Shown here piece after piece: positions 46,021-57,869 of a stretch of 64,000 nt of DNA. The stretch covers positions 58,992,390-59,056,389 of the forward strand of contig JAVGWX010000013.1 of NCBI GenBank assembly GCA_036924085.1, in the 5' to 3' direction. Each line of letters opens with the position of its first letter. The first letter of the stretch is position 1. The notes below the pieces were generated by a model. It searched no databases, was not told where the DNA came from, and worked only from the letters and a program-made list of their open reading frames with translations. The DNA is from Ariolimax columbianus (taxonomy: Eukaryota; Mollusca; Gastropoda; Stylommatophora; Arionidae). Made by a program: the position numbers and the translations under genes.

Positions 46021-46579
46021 CTCGTAGTCGCCCCCTAGTCGTCTTGTCCTTGACTTGCCACTGGGATCGGACGGCTCGAGACGAGAGAGTGAGGATGAAA
46101 GGTAGCGCAGTTAATCCTTACTAAAAATATCGTTAACAAATAAATTATGCCATCATCGTCTACGGTGGACCGCGGCCTTTGCGTTGCTTTGCTTTTGTGA
46201 TTGCCCATGCCTTAGCATCATAGCAGAAGGCACAGTGGAGTTGAAGAGAGAGACTCGTAGGTTCTGGTCTTGGCAACCATTCAGGACAGATAAATAGCCG
46301 AGTTGGCTGCCCAGCCCGCGCTAGCGATGTTTTGCTAGTTCAGGTTACAGGCTGTTCTGCGTATTTGAGCAGATGCCAAAAATAAATGTATTCGTCGACA
46401 TCCTCTAAGCATACCCCACCAAGGAAGACTGGAATACAATATATTTATATATATATTTATTACAGTTTAATAAAAATGCGTGTTGATCAATTCAAGACAT
46501 CCCGTAACTGGTGAGGTCATTGGGGCACACATGAAGATACCCACACGACCCCAATCCACTTTTCTCTGTTAGCGGTCGC

Positions 46580-47080
46580 TGCCTGTGCTTCCTCTGGTTG
46601 GAGATTGGTCCATTCTTTTATGTATCCTCCCACCTCTTTTTGGAACGGCCTCTTCGTCGTCTGCCTTGCACCTTTCCATGCATGTTCACATTTGCTTTAC
46701 ATGCAGGTTCATATTTGCTTTACATGTAGGTTCATATTTGCTTTACATGCAGGTTCATATTTGCTTTACATGCAGGTTCACATTTGCTAGACCGTTTGGT
46801 ATCGATATGCGACAGCACCAAGCTATTTCCCATCTTTTGACATGTTGACAAGAGGTCTTCAAAAGGCCCTATTGCTGTTTTAATTCTTTCTAGTATTTTT
46901 TCATGTGTAACTCGATCTTTGCATGTGACGTTTAGAAGTCTTCCGAAACATCTCATCTCCAAGGCATGTATCCCCCACGGCAGGTCAGCTGTAATTGTCC
47001 GTTTCTCACAATATGAGCGTGAATAATCGGGTGAATTAATTTTTACGTTTGCAGTTTCATGTGCCATTTCTTTCATTAAA
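46580..47080 (-). mobile_element. RTE-type LINE fragment split by a 25-bp minisatellite
   Basis: The minus strand encodes IHALEMRCFGRLLNVTCKDR, VTHEKILERIKTAIGPFEDL and LSTCQKMGN. After four or five 25-bp units containing TTTGCTTTACATGCAGGTTC (46680-46790), it resumes with EEAVPKRGGRIHKRMD, the basic C-terminal tail. The array sits exactly where the family has its variable HVxRSSGLAK region. Confidence 0.75.
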
Positions 47081-48448
47081 ATTTAAACTCGTAATTACGC
47101 ACGTACCAAGTTTACGTTTGTCAGTGTATTGTTATGTATAGATATAAATTAGCCACTCATGTTAGCAGATCGTATAATTGAGGATGTATTATTGAAGAAT
47201 TCATTATGATAAGGTATTGAGCATTCTTTGCTGGGGAGATTGGTTTCCTTCATCACTATATATACATCCCTAACTCCTGCAGTCGGCTACTCGTTTACAA
47301 CTGAGTAGACATGTGCGTAGCACCACTAGGTTACAACTAATAAGTGAAAATGTCCAGGATTGGACATTCTGTTGTCTGTGCTGCGCGGTAAGAGAGCAAC
47401 TGGTTGTGGCGTCTGCTAGAGTGAGAGGCAGGGTCGTAGCCGAGAGAAGCAGTGCATACATGAGTCTCTCCTTCTCTGCAAGTATCTCTGAATCACCCCA
47501 TCTGTATCTCTTGAGTCTCTCTTTCGCTCAATATATCTACCTCCGAGTCACTCTTTCACTCCATCTGTCTGCACATCTTTCCCTCCGCCTGTATCTTTGA
47601 GACTGTCTCGCTCCATTTGTCTGTCACTCACGCTGTCACTCTTTATGCCTCTCCTTTCTTAATCTCTGTTCTTCTCTCTATCTCATCCTCCCTCTCATCC
47701 TCTCCAGCTCTCTCTTACACTCTATCCTCTCTATGTATATTAATCTCTACGCGTCTCTCTTTCTCTCACTCTCTCTCTCTCTCACACTCTCCCCCCCCCC
47801 CTTTCCCTGACCTAACTTCCACGCTTCAATTTGTCAAGATTAGATCATATCTGAAAGAATGTTGGTCACTTGCCAGTCATAGTCGAATCTAGCAGATTTC
47901 TGTAAGGCGAAGAGGGAGTGACTGATAAGAATTCGGATTAACTTGAGTTACGTCAGGTTCCACCCAATTTCATGAACGATCAAACCCGCTTAAAACAAAA
48001 ATATAGGCACTACACTACATTACACCACACTACATTACACTACACCTCAATACATTACGCCACTCTACATTAGACTACTCTACATTACACTACACCACAC
48101 TACATTATACTACATTACATGACACTACACCACACCACACTACATAAAACCACACTACATTAATCACATTACACCCTACCACACTACACCATACCACAAT
48201 ACACCACACCACATTACACTACTACATTACACCACAACCCATTACACCACTACATTACATTACTCTACACTACTCTACATTATACTACACCATACCACAC
48301 CACACTACACTACATTGAGAGAGAAAAATAGAAAGAGTTGGTTTCCTTTCGTTCGCCTTGTTTCCTTAGGTAGATTACGCTGAACTGCATTTTGCGCCTT
48401 ACGTTCCAATACATCCGAAGATCTTTTCAATCGAACTACCTTTCTCAG
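47081..48448. other. Low-complexity stretches, no gene recognised
   Basis: Positions 47480-47810 are CT-rich (TCTCTCTTTCTC type); 48010-48315 are degenerate (ACACTACATT)n. The segment 47081-47470 is unique sequence without a supported exon. Confidence 0.7.
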
Positions 48449-48879
48449 ATATATTCAAATGTAGGTTTACCAGCGTACAAAGAAGAATATTCAAATGTAG
48501 GTTTACCAGCGAACAAAGAAGAATATTCAAATGTAGGTTTACCAGCGTACAAAGAAGAATATTCAAATGTAGGTTTACCAGCGTACAAAGAAGAATATTC
48601 AAATGTAGGTTTACCAGCGTACAAAGAAGAATATTCAAATGTAGGTTTACCAGCGTACAAAGAAGAATATTCAAATGTAGGTTTACCAGCGTACAAAGAA
48701 GAATATTCAAATGTAGGTTTACCAGCGTACAAAGAAGAATATTCAAATGTAGGTTTACCAGCGTACAAAGAAGAATATTCAAATGTAGGTTTACCAGCGT
48801 ACAAAGAAGAATATTCAAATGTAGGTTTACCAGCGTACAAAGAAGACACTTCTCTCTTTTGTTATCTAATTAGCTGTAG
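48449..48879 (+). CDS. Candidate coding-VNTR exon (36-bp units, 12 aa) or donor-bearing array
   Basis: A good acceptor (CGAACTACCTTTCTCAG) is followed at once by 11-12 nearly identical 36-bp units encoding YSNVGLPAYKEE, open to a possible donor CTGTAG|GTAATC at 48879. That end is phase 2 and does not match the next exon found. Alternatively each unit offers AAATGTAG|GTTTAC; from 48449 any of these ends in phase 1, which fits a start at 59987. Reverse-strand frames are open too, so openness alone is weak evidence. It may equally be an intronic minisatellite. Confidence 0.3.
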
Positions 48880-48923
48880 GTAATCTTATGTTTGCGAGAA
48901 ATTGTTTTTAACCATTTTCCTGT

Positions 48924-49280
48924 TTGGCTTGGCTTCGTTCATTCTCAATCTCCCACTACCAAACCCTGAAAGGGCTTAAGTAGCAGAATGTAGTCCAGAG
49001 AACGGAATGCGCTGTGTTGTAGTTTACAGCTTGACTGCGATATTTGCACCTTTCTGTCCAACACATCCGACTTCAGGAAGCATTTTTTTAGTACCGGGTT
49101 AGCATTCCCTCTTCGATCCCTTCTCCTTAGCCAGTCTGCCCTGCTACAGCCTGTTATCCAGGATCACCGCGTGGAGGTATAGAAGGGTCTTGGCAGCTCT
49201 GGTTCGCTGGCCCTGGCGCTAGCAGTCAGCTATGGGTCGCTGACCACTACATCTCATGCGCTGCTCAGCATCTTGATCCC
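48924..49280 (-). mobile_element. SINE-like family 1, copy 5
   Basis: This antisense copy is close to the family consensus and carries TGCAGCCTG/TACAGCCTG and GGTTCGCTGGCCC. Its tail is (TTGGC)n at 48924-48934. Confidence 0.8.
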
Positions 49281-49339
49281 ATTTACCTGTTTCATTGGAG
49301 CAAATTGGTTATTCCCAAACAAATTAGGAATCTAGGTCT

Positions 49340-49752
49340 GAAGTCTTATGTTCTATCTTGGCCACACTAAGCCAATCGCTAGTATCAACCCATGTTATGT
49401 TCTATCTTAGCCACACTAAGACAATCGCTAGTATCAACCCAGGTTATGTTCTATCTTGGCTACACTAAGACAATCGCTAGTATCAACCCATGTTATGTTC
49501 TATCTTGGCCACACTAAGACAATCGCTAGTATCAACCCATGTTATGTTCTATCTTGGCTACACTAAGACAATTGCTAGTATCAACCCACAATATGTTCTG
49601 TCTTGACCACACTAAGACAATCGCTAGGATCTCACCCATGCTATGTTTTATCTTGGCTACACTAAGACAATCGCTAGTATCAACCCATGTTATGTTCTAT
49701 CTTGGCCACACTAAGACAATCGCTAGGATCAACCCACGATATGTTCTCTCTT
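49340..49752 (+). repeat. 48/49-bp minisatellite, about 8 units
   Basis: Units contain TTATGTTCTATCTTGGCCAC and AAGACAATCGCTAGTATCAA. The last units vary in the CCCATG junction. Confidence 0.9.
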
Positions 49753-49759
49753 GGTAATG

Positions 49760-49888
49760 TCTTAATGCATTTAAGAATAGACTGAATGTGCATAGCTTTT
49801 AGAGCAAGGTGATGTAAATGTAACTGGTTGTATACAGACTCTGCATAGTCTTCTAAACTAGTTAAGTTAAGTTAAGTTAAGATTAAGT
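49760..49888 (+). mobile_element. CR1-like LINE 3' terminus
   Basis: This plus-strand 3' end matches the reverse complement of 6299-6420 and 27226-27350. It ends in (GTTAA)n at 49860-49882, which defines the family's simple-repeat tail. Positions 49889-50400 contain no supported feature. Confidence 0.75.
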
Positions 49889-50399
49889 TATAATGATTAT
49901 CGTCTATCATCCTGATCAGCAATGCTCGTCATTCCTTTCCAGGCAAATGCCATTGACAACCCTCCTCTAGCACGTTCGGTCTTGAACTGTCCTTTCTGTC
50001 TCTCCCTAGTTGAGGTTCATGGCCTGAAGTCCCTTTTCAGAGTCTCTTGTCCCGGTGTTTCTTGGTCGACCTCTCTTTCTATAGCTTCATGGTAGCCTTC
50101 ACTGCGGCATACTTCTCATATTCTGAAGACCTTCATTTTCCAAGACCATTTACTTTTGTCTGGCTGTCATTTATCTGCAACCAGCTTTGTATTTAATTGT
50201 TCTTGGTGGTTGGCCGTGATCCAGCCTGTCATAGACTTGATCTCTACCGCCCTTGACCTGTCCAATTTGGGGCGACCTTCCTGCAAGCTTTCACCTATCC
50301 TGGCATAGTTCTTGGGAGCATTGAGGCACGCAAGGCCCCCCCCCCCATACACCACATCAAGATAACGAACGAAAGGGACTAAGTCCTGATACTTATACA

Positions 50400-50477
50400 C
50401 ATTTGTTGTTGTTGTCGCTGTTGCTCTTGTTGTTGTTGTTGTCGCTGTTGTTGTTGTTGCTGCTGCTGGTATTGTTG

Positions 50478-50509
<32 letters not shown>

Positions 50510-50875
50510 GGGGGGGGGCCGGCAGGGGCTTTGATTGTTTTTTTGTTGTTAATGCCCACAATGGGTAAGTTTACTCTTTTGTGTATCCTGAAAAGGACGT
50601 TAAGTGATGGGTTGTAGTAGCTTTCCTCACATCCCGAACATGCTTATGAAGGTGGAACATGGTCCTCAAGGCGGTTTTGCTATGGTTGACTTCATCTGCG
50701 TGGCGCCCACTACTACGGGGATCACATCGATCCACATCTCGTCAGCCAGTCTGCCTTGGAAACAGTATGTTCCCAGGGAACGCTATTCGGATGAGAGATT
50801 CTGGTATTGGTCAGTGTATTGACCCTAACACGATGTCCTGGTTAGAATGTTGTGCCTTACTGGACTAATAGCATA
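50400..50875 (-). mobile_element. (GTT)n expansion and SINE-like family 2, copy 4
   Basis: A long GTT/GCT microsatellite (50400-50500) and a poly-G run precede an antisense family-2 copy (50540-50875) with CTACTACGGGGATCAC and GGTCAGTGTATTGACCC. The microsatellite is probably an expanded SINE tail. Confidence 0.75.
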
Positions 50876-52107
50876 CCAGTTCCCCTTATACGTATTCAAT
50901 GTTAAATGATTTAACAACACCAGTGCTTGTTTGTGGGGAATAAAGAATAGAACCACTGTGACCTAACTTAGCAATCCCAGGGCGTCCTAGCCGTTGTGCG
51001 TGACGACTTAAAATATTTCAAATATCAAATTGCGACAGACTCCACGGCTGTTAGAAAAGTGAATTGATCAACCATTCCTACCCATTCCTGCTTTTTGATT
51101 GACAGAAACATACTCAAAAACTATTTTGGACCGTCTTCTTGTGCACCTCTAATGAGATTCAAGTTTACTCTAATTCTGTACCTGTCATACGATCTTTGAC
51201 ATCTCCATTATCGTTTTCGCCTACGGCTTCCAATCCAGTGAAAAGTGGCAGCGTAAACACAACAGAGAACGCCTTTGCTATTTCGACCTTTCGAGCTCTT
51301 CTATTCTCTGTGTACAAGTCTGAAGTGTAAAAATAACCCAGTGCCTTTCTCTCCAATGTGAAATTGTGTATCGGATTTTTTCTCGTTCACTTAACACTTA
51401 TGTATGTGTGACCTGACATCCAGCGATATTCCCCGCACACAATTGATCGCCATGCGTACATTTGACTAGTCCGTCTGGTGGTAGCTCCTAATTTTAAGCT
51501 TATCTGTGTATGTCTGAATTTCCGTGAATGTATGGAGTTAACCCGAGCGGAACCCGATGTGGAAGGAATAGTACATCTATAACTTAAGTGTCTCAAAATG
51601 CGACTAAAGAAGGCTGTGTATGTTGTTAGTAGAACTATTTCTATTGAAATCGATTCTTCGAGTGTTCGGATACAGGCTTTCTGTAAATGAGGTAGCTGAA
51701 GTTGTGCCTCTTTGTTTCGTGACGTTCAACAACTGGAAGGGCAAAGAATGTCTAGAGTTATCAAACCTTCACAGGGCCCCAAACTGTCGTTCAAGCCAGA
51801 ACAAAGGGAAGCAATTTTAGCATTTGTAATATTTTAACATTACGTAGACAATAGGTTTTTTTTGCCTTCCATGGCCCGTGTCCGCCTTCCGGGCCCGACT
51901 TACATGGACCACCATGATGTGATCCGCCAAGCCGTTCTTCGATAGTCGACAAAGACGTCACTGTTGGATCCCCGTTTGTGTCACAAAGTGCTCAGAAAGC
52001 TGACCTCCATGCAGAACCTGACAGCATATATAATGTGTTTTCATAATTATGTTGAACTTTACGAGCGCTCATAGTGCCTGGTCAACTTCGAGTTATTCTC
52101 TGTCTAA
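50876..52107. other. No gene recognised
   Basis: Short open frames exist on both strands (for example a 63-codon minus frame at 51356-51165), without recognisable domains or splice sites. No repeats stand out. Confidence 0.4.
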
Positions 52108-52134
52108 ATCGCTTCTCGGCCTTTTGGCTAAGAT
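52108..52134 (+). pseudogene. U2 snRNA 5'-end fragment (truncated retropseudogene or chimera)
   Basis: These 27 nt match the universally conserved 5' end of U2 snRNA (contains TTCTCGGCCTTTTGGCTAAG) and then give way to an A-rich stretch at 52135 onward. The branch-point-recognition and Sm regions are absent, so it is not a functional gene. Confidence 0.8.
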
Positions 52135-52149
52135 AAAAAAAATGAAACT

Positions 52150-52360
52150 AAACTCAATAACAAATAAAATAATAATTTTAATAAATTTTTTAAATTCTTT
52201 TTCTAAGCTGACAAAGGCCTTTTCATAGTCCACGAATCCAATATTAATTGGTGAGATCAATTCCACAATATAATCAACAATTATGCGCAAACTGGTTTCC
52301 ACAAGCCATGCTTTCTTGAAAGATTGTCGGTTCGCCTCGCAGCTGTTCGTTTGTGGCATT
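52150..52360 (-). mobile_element. LINE reverse transcriptase fragment
   Basis: The minus strand encodes KKAWLVETSLRIIVDYIVEL and IGFVDYEKAFVSLEK, the F-x-D-x-x-K-A-F-D motif A of LINE reverse transcriptases, with Val in place of the usual Asp after the second Phe. It is adjacent to the U2 fragment. Confidence 0.7.
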
Positions 52361-52499
52361 ATTTTTTTTTCAATTTCGCTAGACTGATCCTATTCAATGT
52401 TTTTCGTGGGACGGATAATGACATTATTCTGTTATAATGTGCACCCAGCCGTTGATCTCACTTCTTTGGTTAATTAATGATGTTGTTTCTTATGTGATG

Positions 52500-53360
52500 T
52501 CAGTAAACATACATACAGACACACACATACTCAGACAAACACGCATACACATATAAAGACAGACGCGCACAGACACACACATAAACACACAAACACATAG
52601 AGAGACAGACACAGAGAGACAGACACATACGCATAGAGGCACACACACACACATGAGCACACACATGGGCACACACACGCGCACAGGGACACACACGCGC
52701 ACAGGGACACACACGTACAGGGACACACGCAGAGGCACAAAGGCACGCACAGACACACACAGTCATTGTCCCTGGAGTCGCCTACTTTTGATTATTCTTG
52801 GAGTTTCCAAGCATTCACGCGGGGACACAACCATTCACACGGTGGATCAACCATTCACATGGGGATACAACCATTCACATGGGGACACAACCATTCGCAC
52901 GGTGGCTCAACCATTCACATGGGGACACAACCATTCACACGGTGGCTAAACAATTCACACGGTGGCTTAACCATTCACACGGGACACAATAATTCACACG
53001 GGACACAATAATTCACACGAGGACACAACCATTCACACTGGGACACACCCATTCACACGGGGACACCACCATTCACACAGGGGCACAACCAATTTGAGGA
53101 AGGCTACTGCAACCCGCCACTTAACCTCCTTTTCAGGACGAACAAAAGGGTAAACCTACTCATTGTGGACATTCACAAACAACCTCTCTACATTCACAAA
53201 CAACCTCTCTACATTCACAAACAACCTCTCTACATTCACAAACAACCTCTCTACATTCACAAACAACCTCTCTACATTCACAAACAACCTCTCTACATTC
53301 ACAAGCAACCTCTCTACATTCACAAACAACCTCTCTACATTCACAAACAACCTCTCTACC
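52500..53360. repeat. Three consecutive simple and tandem arrays with a SINE-2 remnant
   Basis: Positions 52500-52765 are (AC)n-rich with GACACACAC units. Positions 52815-53085 hold 20-bp-like units of ACCATTCACACGGGGACACA. Positions 53090-53165 match SINE family 2 (CCGCCACTTAACCTCCTTTTC). Positions 53163-53360 hold nine 21-bp units of CATTCACAAACAACCTCTCTA that grow from the SINE's tail. Confidence 0.9.
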
Positions 53361-53893
53361 CAGCCTTCCATCTTCTGTGAAATTAGCCGCTGCTTTTTGT
53401 TAACCCTACCAACCAATTGTAAAGTATTGGAGCCGCCACTTATTGTATATAACTGAACGAACTAACTCAAGCCGGCAATAACCTTTGGGCTCGTGGTGTT
53501 ATATTACTTTGTGCATGTCATAAGTCTACTGTCAGACGTTTGAACTGGCCTGTGATCAAACAATAACCGTGCGAATATCTTGATAAGGCTATTGCCATGA
53601 AATGTGCCAGGACAGGAGACGGAATGCACATTTATAATATTTTCATTGTCGATGGCTATGCTATTTTACTATTGTGGGTCTTAAATATGCAAGTAGGCAT
53701 TCTAAGACAAAGTAAATAACTCGTGTGGAGCCCATTGTTTGCTTGCGTTCCCACCCCGTTATTGGAGATAACTGATAAGGAACCATTGCAATATTTAAAT
53801 CTGATATCAGGAACGATATCACTGCACCGTGAGGCACGTACTTATAACCTCGGTTTCTGTTCCGTCCGTTTTATTAGTGGCTAACTAATACCA

Positions 53894-54525
53894 CATTTGG
53901 TGACAGCAGAAGGAGTTTTATTTTTGGCTCAGGGGCAGGTAATTTATTTCGAACGAACTTACCTTTTTGCCACGCAATGCGTCAAATTAGGATATTTCTT
54001 GAGTTGGGATTATAATTTTTTGGAATTTTTGTGCAACCAAGTTAGTGGATCGGTGTCGTGACTGGGCAGTAAGTGGATTTGTTTCCGTGGACCGAAGTAT
54101 GCGAAGTGTTGAACTGATGTTTTATAGTCAAGTGATGTAGATTGCTGCAGACTATTGTATATACTCATTCCGGCATGTGTGTAATATGGGTCTTTGACTT
54201 GCAATAACATCTTACTACTAGGGGTGTGCTAAGCCTCGATATGAAACGGTTTTTGATGATGAAATATCTTACATCGTGAGATTTGATTCGTGTTCGATTG
54301 AGAAGTGTTTACCTTTCTTCACTGTGCTGTTAAATGGAGTAATGAGGTGCGTACGAACATTGGAACGAAGAACGGACAGCTTTCCGGTGTTTTTTAGTAG
54401 CTGTTGGAGTTTGGGAGAAAGCTCTAGAAGTATAGAAATATATATGTGATGAAGGAATACAATTGCGACTAATTCAGTTTAACGGGGATATAAAGATCAT
54501 CATCATCATCATTATCTGGCTAGTC
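53894..54525. other. No gene recognised (possible LTR remnant just upstream)
   Basis: Positions 53499-53893 begin TGTTATATT and end AATACCACA, followed by TTTGGTGACAGCAGAAGGAG, which resembles a primer-binding-site region. No second LTR, gag or pol is seen, so this is only a weak suggestion. A short (ATC)n run lies at 54499-54513. Confidence 0.2.
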
Positions 54526-54529
54526 AGCC

Positions 54530-54795
54530 CTGAGACTGGTTGTAAGGTTGTCTGAACATGTCTCTCCATTTGACCCTATCCTCTGGTTGATCTATCCTAA
54601 GACTGGTTGTAAGGTTGTCTGAACATGTCTCTCCATTTGACCCTATCCTCTGGTTGATCTATCCTAAGACTGGTTGTAAGGTTGTCTGAACATGTCTCTC
54701 CATTTGACCCTATCCTCTGGTTGATCTATCCTAAGACTGGTTGTAAGGTTGTCTGAACATGTCTCTCCATTTGACACTATCCTTTGGTTGATATG
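54530..54795 (+). repeat. 67-bp tandem repeat, four units
   Basis: Units run from GACTGGTTGTAAGGTTGTCT to GGTTGATCTATCCTAA. The first three are identical; the fourth is diverged (GACACTATCCTTTGG). Confidence 0.95.
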
Positions 54796-55050
54796 CCCTT
54801 AGACTAAGAATAACGCTATTTTCAGGACGAACGCCAACAATAATTTAAAAAAGATTATTGCAAAACCGTTCGCTTGCCTGAAAAGAATTCTGTGTGTTTA
54901 TATTGATGTGTTGTACCGGGTTTTGATATCGATATGTTGACCAAGTGATGGCTGTACCAAGTGTTGATGTAAATGCGTTCTACAGAGTGTTGGTATTGAT
55001 GTATTGTACAACGTGTTTGAATTGATGTGTTATTCAGTGTTTGAATTGAT

Positions 55051-55383
55051 TTGGCTTGGCTTCGTTCGTTCTCAATCTTCCGCTACCAAACACTGAAAGG
55101 GCTTAAGTAGCAGAATGTCGTCCAGAGAACGGAATGCGTTGTGTCGTAGTTTATAGTTTGATTGCGATATTTGCACTTTTCGGTCCAACACATCCGACTT
55201 CAGCAAGCATTTTTTGAGTACCGGGTTAGCATTCCCTCTTCGATCCCTTCTCCTTAGCCAGTCTGCCCTGCTGCAGCCTGTTATCCAGGATCACCGCGTG
55301 GAGGTGTTGAAGGATCCTGGCAGCTCTGGTTCGCTGGTCCTGACGCTAGCAGTCAGCTATGGGTCGCTGACCACTGCAACTCA
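55051..55383 (-). mobile_element. SINE-like family 1, copy 6
   Basis: Antisense copy with a (TTGGC)2 tail at 55051-55060; its end is truncated at CACTGCAACTCAT. Confidence 0.8.
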
Positions 55384-55554
55384 TCGATTTTCAGAATGTT
55401 CATGCGTTCTACTGTCAATACGAATATTTCCCATTGCTGAAGTGGTGGAGGAGTTTTTTTAGGCTGAGAACTACAGATCGCTTCGTCACTGCTGTCGTCA
55501 TGTCGTGTACTGGCTATGTTTGTTTATTTCATCCCCAACAGAGAAACAACATAT

Positions 55555-55625
55555 GTCAAACCGAGATTTGAACCGCTGCCCTTCTTATCAGCAGGCAGGC
55601 CTCGAAATCATTTTACCACGCCCTC
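55555..55625 (-). mobile_element. tRNA-derived SINE head
   Basis: The minus strand contains GAGGGCGTGGTAAAATGATT (A-box-like) and GCGGTTCAAATCTCGG (B-box). Confidence 0.5.
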
Positions 55626-55634
55626 ATATGCGTT

Positions 55635-55950
55635 CTATAGAGTTGATATTGTTGTGTTGTACCGAATCTTCTACAAAGTGTTGATATTGTTGTGTTTTAC
55701 CAAAATCTTCTACAAAGTTCTGATATTGTTGTGTTTTACCGAATCTTCGGCAGATTGTTGATATTGTTGTGTTGTACCGAATCTTCTGCAGTGTGTTGAT
55801 ATTGTTGTGTTGTACCGAATATTACTCTCTACAGAGTGTTATGGTTCTCTTGTACCGAGTGTTGGCTTTTATTTGCTGTACCGAGTGTTGAAATTGTTGT
55901 GTTGTACTGAATGCACATGTTGATATGTTCTGCCGAGTGTATGTATTGCT
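55635..55950 (+). repeat. Degenerate 38-bp tandem array
   Basis: Units resemble TTGATATTGTTGTGTTGTAC followed by CGAATCTTCTACAAAG. They decay towards 55950. Related degenerate motifs lie at 54900-55040, split off by SINE copy 6. Positions 55951-56275 hold no recognised feature. Confidence 0.85.
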
Positions 55951-56275
55951 AGTACAACAATACTTTGATTTACGACCACTTTACTGACATCATTTTGCTA
56001 TGGCGTCAGATTTCAGATACCACGAGTTCTCGACTTACATCCACGCACGTTCCGTTAACGTCCGACATCTCTTATAGTCCGCATGCATCTTCCTACTCAA
56101 ACTGCGTGCGTGTTTTACGTGCAGGACTTCAATAAACGTTTAGTATGCATCGTTTGTATGACATTAATTGAATCTATTCTATCTGTGTAACTTGTATTTA
56201 TTCATATGCTGTTGGGAATGCGCTCATCGGGCAAACGAACAACATGTTCAGTCCATCGTATTATAGCTAGTTCAA

Positions 56276-56815
56276 AACGAGCGGATACTAGTTCAGGTCA
56301 GGCAGACACTAGTTCAGGGTAGACATACACTAGTTCAGGGTAGACAGACACTAGTTCAGGGTAGACAGACACTAGTTCAGGATAGACAGACACTAGTTAA
56401 GGACAGGCAGACACTAGATCAGGACAGGCAGACACTAGTTCAGGACAGGCAGACACTAGTTAAGGACAGACAGACGATAGTTCAGGACAGGCAGACGCTA
56501 GTTCAGGACAGGCAGGCACGAGTTCAGGACAGGCAGACGCGAGCTAAGGACAAGCAGATACTAGTTCAGGATAGGCAGACACGAGTTCAGGACAGGCAGA
56601 CACGAGTTCAGGACAGACAGACACTAGTTCAGGACAGGTGGATACTAGTTCGGGATAGGCAGGCACTAGTTCAGGACAGACAGACACTATTTCAGGACAG
56701 GCAGACACTAGTTCAGGACAGACATATACTAGTTCAGGACAGGCAGACACTAGTTCAGGACAGACAGATGCTAGTTCAGGCCAGGCAGACACTAGTTCAG
56801 GACAGGCAGACGCTT
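56276..56815 (+). repeat. 21-bp minisatellite, about 25 units
   Basis: The unit is ACTAGTTCAGGACAGGCAGA plus C. Variants include GGGTAGACA and CGAGTTCAGG. Confidence 0.95.
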
Positions 56816-57256
56816 ATTATGACAAAAGTAACGCTACAAAAACTCCTTGAAAGTCTCTGAGATGTTTCAACATTGATGTCACCTCCTGGGAGTTGCTTGC
56901 ACAGAACTGTTCCACCTGACCCGCTAGCATCACCAAAGGTGATGAGCAAAACTCGATGAGCAAAACTCCGTCGCGAAAGACTCACAGTAAGCTTTCCTCT
57001 CGATAGAGCAGAACGCACGATGACTCCGCCGCTGACTCGGGTGTTTCAAAGTCTGCTGTGCCAAGATTGGTCTCTGTAACCATAGGAAAAAATCTCGCAG
57101 CACGTGGCTGATGCTGTCGCCATCTTTAGTATTACAATAATAATAATAATAATAATAATAATTCGTCCATCGTCGTCGATGAGAACCACCAACATCATCA
57201 CATGTCATAATGCAACCTTGAGTATGTGTGTGCGCTCATGACTGATCAAGTCAATT
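56816..57256. other. No gene recognised; (AAT)n microsatellite
   Basis: An (AAT)n run lies at 57133-57162. It may be the tail of an element covering 56820-57130, but no domain is readable. Confidence 0.4.
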
Positions 57257-57618
57257 CGGGATCAAGATGCTGAGCAGCGCATGAGCTGCAGTGGTCAGCG
57301 ACTCATAGCTGACTGCTAGCGTTAGGGCCAGCTAACCAGAGCTGCCAAGACCATTCTACACCTCCACGCGGTGATCCTGGATAACAGGCTGCAGCAGGGC
57401 AGACTGGCTAAGGAGAAGGGATCGAAGAGGGAATGCTAACCCGGTACTCAAAGAAGGCTTGCTGAAGTCGGATGTGTTGGGCGAAAGGTGGAAATATCGC
57501 AATCAAGCTGTAAACTACGACACAACGAAATTACGTTCTCTGGACTACATTCTGCTACTTAAGCCCTTTCAGTATTTGGTAGTGGGAGATTGAGAATGAA
57601 CGAAGCCAAGCCAAGCTA
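57257..57618 (+). mobile_element. SINE-like family 1, copy 7
   Basis: Near-complete sense copy from CGGGATCAAGATGCTGAGC to GAACGAAGCCAAGCCAAGC. Confidence 0.85.
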
Positions 57619-57869
57619 AACGCATTTGCAAGCTAAATAAAGTCGTATACTTTGATTGTCGGCCATTTTATTTTCTAACTATTGTCCGAACTCTGACCCC
57701 TAACTGGTCGCAAGTATAAGGTATTGGTGTACACAAGTTTGGATTACAATTGTTCGTGTCAGTCTGCATATCTGTGCATGCTTGTTGAGAAAGTTAAAAT
57801 CTGTTAATATAATTAGGTAGATACATAGACTGTCTCAGCAGGCCCGACTGTTCGATTACTGTGAACTTG

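Noticed and set aside
50167..50559. Pro/Thr-rich minus-strand frame
   Set aside because: It is created by the GTT/GGT microsatellite and poly-G run.
52490..52766. Cys/Val-rich minus-strand frames
   Set aside because: They are translations of an AC-rich microsatellite.
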